The notes under the pieces are model-generated. The model was not told the DNA's origin and did not search any database. It saw nothing but the letters and a program-made list of their open reading frames with translations. The position numbers and the translations under genes are program-made. A stretch of DNA of 64,000 nt from NCBI RefSeq assembly GCF_024721265.1, contig NZ_JAMXOC010000005.1:62001-126000 (forward strand). Reading direction: 5' to 3'. The DNA comes from Ohessyouella blattaphilus (GTDB taxonomy: Bacteria > Bacillota > Clostridia > Lachnospirales > Lachnospiraceae). This document shows positions 58,855-64,000 of this stretch, in pieces (within the stretch, counting starts at the first letter, position 1; each line of letters starts with the position of its first letter).

Positions 58855-60787
58855 GCTCTCCGCGCGAAATGCCAAGCGGCAGGCGAGGGATTACCTCGTT
58901 TACTTTGTGACCATTGTCATGGCGGCGGCGCTGATTTACGCCTTTAACGGCTTGGTTTTCTCGGAGGAAATCCGCAATCTGTCCCATTTTCTTGACAGCC
59001 TGCCGCTAATCATCGTGCTGGCGAGCACCGTTATCATCTGCATCGTCGGCTGGCTGGTCTCCTATACCACCCGGTTCATGCTCACAAAACGCAGCCGGGA
59101 GCTTGGCACCTATGTCCTTCTGGGTATGGAGAATAAACAGGTAGCAAGGCTATTCTTTCAAGAAAACCTGATGGTTGGCGGCATTGCCATCGTGTGCGGC
59201 ACACTGCTGGGGAATCTGCTTTTTCAGGCGCTTCGGGCGGTCACGCTGGCACTGTTTCATGTGCCGTACACATTTAGCTTCTCGTTTTCCATCGGCGCAG
59301 TCCTGTTGACTGCTGCGTATTTCGCGCTCATCTATTTGTTCGCCCTGAGAAGGAGCCTAAGGCGCATCAATCGGATGAAAATCTATGACCTGCTCTATCT
59401 CGACCGACAGAATGAAAATGAAGCGGTGAAAAAGAGCGGTCGCCGCCGCATTTTGTTTGTTGTCTCTATTATCCTCGGCATTATTGGCACTGTGCTTTTG
59501 CTCCTGCGCAATTTGATGCTGGGCATCATTGGGGCGGCGCTGATTATCGCGTTTCTGTATGGGTTTTTCCTCAGCTTTTCTTCGGGCGTGCCGGATTATT
59601 TCGATAAGCGTCCCGCTAAAAAGTTTGCGGGGAATAATCTGCTGATTTTCCGGAGCCTCGCCTCAAAACTCACGACCATGGGCGTGATTATGGCGACGAT
59701 CGCCGTACTTTTCACAGCTACCCTCATCGCCGAGGGAACCGGCATGGTTTTCAATGCACTATTTCAGAGTCGCACGGAACAGACAACCTGCTTTGATATT
59801 TACATCGCCTCCAATGGCTGGGAGGAAGCTAGCCTTGATGACTATATGGCCTATATCGATGAAAACATTGATGTGCGCGCCGACTACCGCTACGGCGTCT
59901 ATGCGGCGGATAACGATACTGTCACACAATACGTTGAGGCAAATTCGGATTACTGGAGAAACTTCGAGTTTGACACCCTCATGGCCATGAGCGACTATCT
60001 TGCCCTTCGTGAAATGCTTGGATATTCCACAGTGGAGGTTCTGGACGGGCAGTACATCATCCACTGTCAGCCCTATTTGGAAGGACTGATGAGCAGCTAT
60101 AATAAACCGTTGACTGTTGACGGATACGAGATGGCGCCCGGCAAAGTATATACCGAGCATTTTACCCAGTCGCTGTGGGATGGCAACGGACGTGGGTTTA
60201 TCCTTGTGGTGCCCAACGAAGCTCTGACGACAAGGCCAGTCATCCATCGGACCTATGCCGCCATGACAGAAACGCCCTTATCCGAAGCCACTGCTACAGC
60301 CATCAGTGATATTCGCGATGCCAAGGACAAGTCGATTGCGGGCTATGACACGGTTTTCATCAAGGCGGCCATACAGGCGGAGAACGCTTCTATGTATGCG
60401 ATGATCATTTTCCCGCTTTTCTACCTCGCGCTTGTATTAACTATGGTTGCGGTGACGATTTTAACCATTCAGCTCCTCAGTGACACAGACCGGTACCAAC
60501 GGCAATATGCTCTGCTTGATAATCTCGGTATGGAGCGCCGGGAGATGGAGCGTTCACTCTTCCGGCAGTTTGCGATCTTTTATGCTATGCCGACATTGCC
60601 TTCGCTGCTCATCAGCTTGCCGTTCATTTTCGCTCTTGGTAGCGCGCTTGATGCAGGGGTTTTGACCGGCATCGGCCAGCTCTGGGCGATTGTGGGGATT
60701 ACGCTGACCTTATTTTTCGCCATCTATATTGTGTATGTTTTTGCGGCGTATACCAGTTACAGAAAAAACGTGCTGCCAAGTAGGTAG
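58841..60787 (+). CDS. FtsX-like ABC permease (BceB-like)
   Basis: The protein has 648 aa. GTG 58841 is seven bases after GGAGG and inside the ATPase end. Ten membrane helices can be counted: one N-terminal, an FtsX block, and a large outside domain (~325-520) between helices 8 and 9. This is the BceB layout, where the loop senses bacitracin- or lantibiotic-type peptides. Confidence 0.93.
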   Translation: MTFSKLSARNAKRQARDYLVYFVTIVMAAALIYAFNGLVFSEEIRNLSHFLDSLPLIIVLASTVIICIVGWLVSYTTRFMLTKRSRELGTYVLLGMENKQVARLFFQENLMVGGIAIVCGTLLGNLLFQALRAVTLALFHVPYTFSFSFSIGAVLLTAAYFALIYLFALRRSLRRINRMKIYDLLYLDRQNENEAVKKSGRRRILFVVSIILGIIGTVLLLLRNLMLGIIGAALIIAFLYGFFLSFSSGVPDYFDKRPAKKFAGNNLLIFRSLASKLTTMGVIMATIAVLFTATLIAEGTGMVFNALFQSRTEQTTCFDIYIASNGWEEASLDDYMAYIDENIDVRADYRYGVYAADNDTVTQYVEANSDYWRNFEFDTLMAMSDYLALREMLGYSTVEVLDGQYIIHCQPYLEGLMSSYNKPLTVDGYEMAPGKVYTEHFTQSLWDGNGRGFILVVPNEALTTRPVIHRTYAAMTETPLSEATATAISDIRDAKDKSIAGYDTVFIKAAIQAENASMYAMIIFPLFYLALVLTMVAVTILTIQLLSDTDRYQRQYALLDNLGMERREMERSLFRQFAIFYAMPTLPSLLISLPFIFALGSALDAGVLTGIGQLWAIVGITLTLFFAIYIVYVFAAYTSYRKNVLPSR

Positions 60788-60872
60788 GTTAAAACAACGC
60801 ATTATTGATATACCACGAAGGATAGGCTGCAGCGCCGTCCTTCAAGCATTTGGATAACTTCAAAAAACACGG

Positions 60873-60903
60873 AAACCGCTGGTGCAATTAACCCAGCGGT
60901 TTT
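60873..60903 (+). terminator. Terminator of the BceRSAB-type module
   Basis: AAACCGCTGG (60873-60882) pairs with CCAGCGGTTT (60893-60902), then T's. Confidence 0.85.
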
Positions 60904-60920
60904 CAAATATTCAAAGACAA

Positions 60921-61088
60921 ATTTTTAGTTCTATCTTGACACCATCTCAGCAATAGAACGGGCAGGAGTGATCGGCGTTTGCAGCCACAAAACAATCGAA
61001 ATATGAAAGATAACGGCAATATTCTTCATATATAGCAAAAACAACGAGCGGCATGATTAGTTCAATGCGCCGCTCGTTGTTGTGATTA
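60921..61088 (+). repeat. Dispersed repeat, copy B
   Basis: Same core as copy A, with a CAACGAGCGGC..GCCGCTCGTTG stem next to the stop codon of the alkC-like gene. On the minus strand the stem is followed by T's, so it acts as that gene's terminator. Confidence 0.85.
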
Positions 61089-61090
61089 TG

Positions 61091-62203
61091 CTAAGTAGAA
61101 TAACTGGTGAACACCTCAAAATCCAATGTACCTTGTTCGGCACCGTTCACAATCAGCATAAGCGAATGGGTGCCAGGATAATGCTTTCTTGAACTTACAT
61201 CTGCAAAGGAATGGGTTTTCGTGTAATGCTTCTTGTCATTATTTTTCAAAGACGGCTCAGATATTTTGAATATCTTACGGCTGCGCGTGCCATTCGCCTT
61301 CACATAATCAATTCCGTATTCCAGCCGCACCTTGGTTTCCCTTTTGGCCTCAATCTTAAAGGAGAAAGTGATATCCTCCCCAATGCACACAGATTTGGCG
61401 CCTAAGGTGAAGTCATCAACGCGCACACAATCCGCATCCGCAAATCCGAAGATACTCAGCACATCCCGATTACCCTTTTTCAGAAGCGTTCTACAGCCGT
61501 GTTTTACAATCCAGTCGGTATGCTTGCTTTTGCCGAACCAATCCTTTGCAAGCTCTGCTATCAAATCGGAATGAGTTTTTGAAATATCATTTAAGTTATT
61601 TGCCACACTTTTGCGGACATACAGTGACGGGTCAGCTTTCAGTGTTTCTAAAATGCGCAGAACCGGTGAAGGGTCTTTTTTGAAGCTGTTAAGCGCCTGC
61701 CCCCAAGGTAGCGCCGGGCGGCAGCCCTCGCTTGCCAGTCGTCGCACATGCTCGTTGTTATGGCCTGCCCAGTCAGCCATCTGTGCCATCATTTTCTCTT
61801 CCTGGTTAATGATAAATGGCCTTACGGCAAATTCAGCCGTTGAGTATGACGTATACCGCTCCAATGCAGCCATTGATAAATCCCAATGGCACTCATCCTG
61901 ACCGTAGACTTCTACAAAATCAGGGAAATATAGCAGGCCGGAATCCACAATCCCAACCGGATAATCCGCAATGACCTTGTCGAGAATACCAAGAGCCTGC
62001 TCGTAATCGGGTGGCAGATGTTTTCCCAAATTAACCGTAATGCGCCGCATACGAGCTTTCAGTTCTAAGGCAACCCACGTTTCATCCATAATGTCATGGG
62101 CAAAATCATCAGCCGGAAAGGCCGGACAGACGGCTTTTACGCGCAGGGCAAGCTCCTGAATGGTATTACTATTATAATATCTGTCCTTCATTAATTCGGG
62201 CAT
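61091..62203 (-). CDS. AlkC-like HEAT-repeat DNA glycosylase
   Basis: The protein has 370 aa. Residues ~1-250 form HEAT-like helical repeats (RRLASEGCRPALPWGQALNSFKKDPSPVLRILETLKADPSLYVRKSVANNLNDISKTHSDLI). Residues ~265-370 form a beta-rich Ig-like domain (ADCVRVDDFTLGAKSVCIGEDITFSFKIEAKRETKVRLEYGIDYVKANG). This layout is that of AlkC, which removes 3-methyladenine-type lesions without base flipping. GAGGAAAT lies upstream. The repeat copy B is just downstream. Confidence 0.85.
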   Translation of the reverse strand: MPELMKDRYYNSNTIQELALRVKAVCPAFPADDFAHDIMDETWVALELKARMRRITVNLGKHLPPDYEQALGILDKVIADYPVGIVDSGLLYFPDFVEVYGQDECHWDLSMAALERYTSYSTAEFAVRPFIINQEEKMMAQMADWAGHNNEHVRRLASEGCRPALPWGQALNSFKKDPSPVLRILETLKADPSLYVRKSVANNLNDISKTHSDLIAELAKDWFGKSKHTDWIVKHGCRTLLKKGNRDVLSIFGFADADCVRVDDFTLGAKSVCIGEDITFSFKIEAKRETKVRLEYGIDYVKANGTRSRKIFKISEPSLKNNDKKHYTKTHSFADVSSRKHYPGTHSLMLIVNGAEQGTLDFEVFTSYST

Positions 62204-62275
62204 ATATTTCCTCTTTTCAAATGAGGTTTATCTAAAGTCAGCCACTTACAATAGATGGCTTTATATCCCTCAAGT

Positions 62276-62553
62276 CTATTATCCATTATATCGCTGAATA
62301 CGCCCCAAAACAATAAAAACCGCAGGATAATCCAATCCAGCGATTCATTATTTCTCCAAAGAAATTTTTAGTTCTATCTTGACACCATCTCAGCAATAGG
62401 GCGGGCAGGAGAGATCAGCGTTAGCAGCCACAAAATAATTGAAACATGAAAGATAACCGCAACATTCTTCATATATGCAACAAAAAACAACGAGCGGCAC
62501 GATTGGTTCGATGCGTCGCTCGTTGTCGAGATTATTTGGCTCGTGCCTGCTGA
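62276..62553 (+). repeat. Dispersed repeat, copy C (long form)
   Basis: A 90-bp left extension (TCTATTATCC, CGCTGAATACGCCCCAAAAC) is shared with copy D. The core (62366 onward) and hairpin follow, and the 3' end matches A. It abuts the stop of the hydrolase gene. I see no gene between 62204 and 62558. Confidence 0.85.
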
Positions 62554-62558
62554 CATTA

Positions 62559-63512
62559 TCATTGGAAATTTATATTGAGAAATTCAAGAATAGCTCCGCT
62601 AAATTCACCATCATCTTCCGGATTATTAAAATACTGTTCGTAGCAAATGAAGTGTTCATCACCTTCGCGTATAAAGGTGGATGCATTAATTCCATTTGAT
62701 TGTGCGATACTCAAAAGTATTTCAAATTCCGAAAAGGGCACTTGAGAATCTTCTGTTGAGTGCATCAAAAGAATCGGACGCTCATTCAGTTTCGCAATGC
62801 CGCTCATGGGCGAATACGCCAAGGCGTCGAACCCATAATGGAAACCAGAGTAAAGATTTACAAACGGTTTTTCCAATGTGCTGAGCGCTTTTGGTATACC
62901 TGCCATCGACATATACTCAACAAACATATTCGTCCATGAAGAAAACGCAGAAATTGAAATGACGGCATCTATTTCCGGCACCTCGCCAGCGGCAATAATG
63001 ACGGTTCCTGCGCCCATTGAAGTGCCAAGCGCCACAATAGGCAATCCTTCTATGCTCTCGTCTTGGCCCAAATAATCAACACCGGCCTTGACATCTAGCC
63101 ACTCTGTCATTCCTAAACCAATTTCATCACCTTCGCTCTCGCTACGTGCCCGCATCTCAATCAATAAGGCATCCCAGCCATTGTCCGCCAGTAATTTAGC
63201 ATACCCAAAAAAAGCAGTAACGGATGGATTTTCAATACCTGACAAGATAATAACCGTGCCCTTTGACGCATCTGCTTTGGTTCGCCATGCCGCTATTGAT
63301 AATTCATCATCTGTGACCAATGTTATCTGTTCAGAAGAAATACCAAAATCAGCAGAGGTGTATTGCTCTTGTTCAAACCGTTGTCCAAGAAACATAGGCA
63401 TAATCATGTAAGGAATGGCTATTAAAAGTGCCAAAACCAGAACAATTAAAACAATCGCTACAACCAAAATTATCTTCTTTGCTCTTGATTTTTTTGGGGT
63501 TGTGATTTCCAT
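62559..63512 (-). CDS. Membrane-anchored alpha/beta hydrolase
   Basis: The protein has 317 aa. An N-terminal helix (~14-40) is followed by an alpha/beta-hydrolase fold with nucleophile GTSMGAG (Ser 165), acid STEDSQVPF and His in GDEHFICYE. It resembles the BAAT/YqkD-type peptidase-like family. AGGAG lies upstream. The substrate is unknown; it is probably a chromosomal housekeeping gene. Confidence 0.85.
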   Translation of the reverse strand: MEITTPKKSRAKKIILVVAIVLIVLVLALLIAIPYMIMPMFLGQRFEQEQYTSADFGISSEQITLVTDDELSIAAWRTKADASKGTVIILSGIENPSVTAFFGYAKLLADNGWDALLIEMRARSESEGDEIGLGMTEWLDVKAGVDYLGQDESIEGLPIVALGTSMGAGTVIIAAGEVPEIDAVISISAFSSWTNMFVEYMSMAGIPKALSTLEKPFVNLYSGFHYGFDALAYSPMSGIAKLNERPILLMHSTEDSQVPFSEFEILLSIAQSNGINASTFIREGDEHFICYEQYFNNPEDDGEFSGAILEFLNINFQ

Positions 63513-63560
63513 ATATGTGTCTCCTGTTATACAGTAATTAAAATGCAGTTATTGCAAGAA

Positions 63561-63813
63561 TCTATTATCATTATATCGCTGAATACGCCCCAAAACAATA
63601 AAAATCGCAGGATAATTCAATCCGGCAATTCATTATTTTCCAAAGAAAATTTTTAGTTCTATCTTGACACCATCTCAGCAATAGAACGGGCAGGAGTGAT
63701 CGGCGTTTGCAGCCACAAAACAATCGAAATATGAAGGATAACCGCAACATTCTTCATATATTGCAAAAACAACGAGCAACACAATTAGTTCAATGCGCCG
63801 CTCGTTGTTGAGA
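63561..63813 (+). repeat. Dispersed repeat, copy D (long form)
   Basis: Left extension as in copy C; the 3' end matches B. The left hairpin arm is partly degenerate (CAACGAGCAACAC). I see no gene between 63513 and 63830. Confidence 0.8.
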
Positions 63814-63830
63814 TTATGCTTATAAAGCTG

Positions 63831-63987
63831 ATTATCCCAAAGGATAAAGGAAGTCCACATAATTCTGTACATAGTATTTCAGATTAGTTCTCCCACGCTG
63901 AATAACTGTATGGCCTTCGCTTTCCAGCATTTCTTTTTGCGCCAGAATGCCGCCGGGGTATTTGGGGTTCAATTCCCCCTGGTCAGT
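63831..63987 (-). CDS. C-terminal piece of an unidentified protein
   Basis: The minus-strand frame from the window edge reads ELNPKYPGGILAQKEMLESEG and ends YVQNYVDFLYPLG. An in-frame stop at about 63988 means the gene is either cut or frameshifted. Family not recognised. Like its neighbours it is followed by a repeat copy. Confidence 0.4.
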
Positions 63988-64000
63988 TCAAGGTTCGCCA

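Larger units (their letters stand above)
60788..61090. other. Gap after bceB-like gene: terminator and repeat B
   Basis: It contains a terminator (60873-60903) and repeat copy B (60921-61088). I see no gene. Confidence 0.7.

Noticed and set aside
1-64000. tRNA, rRNA or group II intron genes
   Set aside because: No recognisable tRNA, rRNA or intron-encoded protein was seen on reading; a covariance search would be needed to exclude short RNAs.

Overview
The window looks like a piece of a Clostridia-type (gut Firmicutes) chromosome carrying a large integrative and conjugative element (ICE) of the Tn1549/CTn kind. Reasons: strong GGAGG ribosome-binding sites, frequent GTG/TTG starts, a RepA_N initiator, Maff2/PrgI/VirB4 transfer genes, cysteine-rich VLP and KTR proteins, and large serine recombinases. 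The ICE backbone is visibly GC-rich. The flanks (1-2.2 kb and 61-64 kb) and several cargo islands are AT-richer. Family names come from reading motifs; no search was run.

Layout. 1-2.2 kb: chromosomal flank with a truncated Gfo/Idh/MocA oxidoreductase, a MetRS C-terminal tRNA-binding domain and the C-terminal half of a tyrosine integrase cut at about 2.18 kb, where the element appears to begin. 2.4-14.5 kb: replication and establishment genes (RepA_N with a 23-bp iteron array inside the gene, WYL regulator plus PPOX protein, Toprim/DUF3991, HTH, C5 methyltransferase, ArdA, polyvalent metallopeptidase, DUF3560), ending in PcfB-like and VirD4-like coupling proteins. 14.9-15.2 kb: a leader with a nine-residue peptide and three successive terminator hairpins. 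15.2-30.7 kb: the mating-channel operon (Maff2, VirB6/TrbL-like, SpoVG fusion, XF1762-like, PrgI/VirB3-like, VirB4, M23+NlpC/P60 hydrolase, DUF4315, DUF4366, sortase, 13-repeat surface adhesin). 30.7-39.4 kb: TopB, VLP protein, yjdF gene with its probable riboswitch, radical SAM protein, DUF3849 protein, MobC and relaxase. 39.5-49.1 kb: AT-richer cargo: an ECF sigma/ABC module between 43-bp direct repeats, a TetR-controlled block, DUF3788 and BtrH-like proteins, KTR protein, XRE regulator, and a hairpin cluster. 49.2-56.06 kb: sigma-like regulator, DUF6870, three tandem large serine recombinases and a fourth reduced to the catalytic domain. 56.3-60.8 kb: a BceRSAB-type two-component/ABC peptide-resistance module. 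61-64 kb: minus-strand chromosomal genes (AlkC-like glycosylase, alpha/beta hydrolase).

How it fits together. MobC and the relaxase nick DNA, PcfB and the VirD4-like protein couple it to the VirB3/B4/B6-like channel, wall hydrolases and the sortase-anchored adhesin deal with the cell envelope, and RepA/TopB could maintain the circular form. The most interesting pattern is that five unrelated non-structural proteins (ArdA, metallopeptidase polyvalent protein, DUF3560, SpoVG fusion, DUF3849), and partly PcfB, end in a similar tail (RPSxxxKLxxAKxA, then a charged stretch, mostly ending GPEL). I infer a possible C-terminal transfer signal that would carry anti-restriction and establishment proteins into the recipient with the DNA. 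A second notable pattern is a four-copy dispersed repeat carrying a terminator, one copy of which abuts the right end of the recombinase block.
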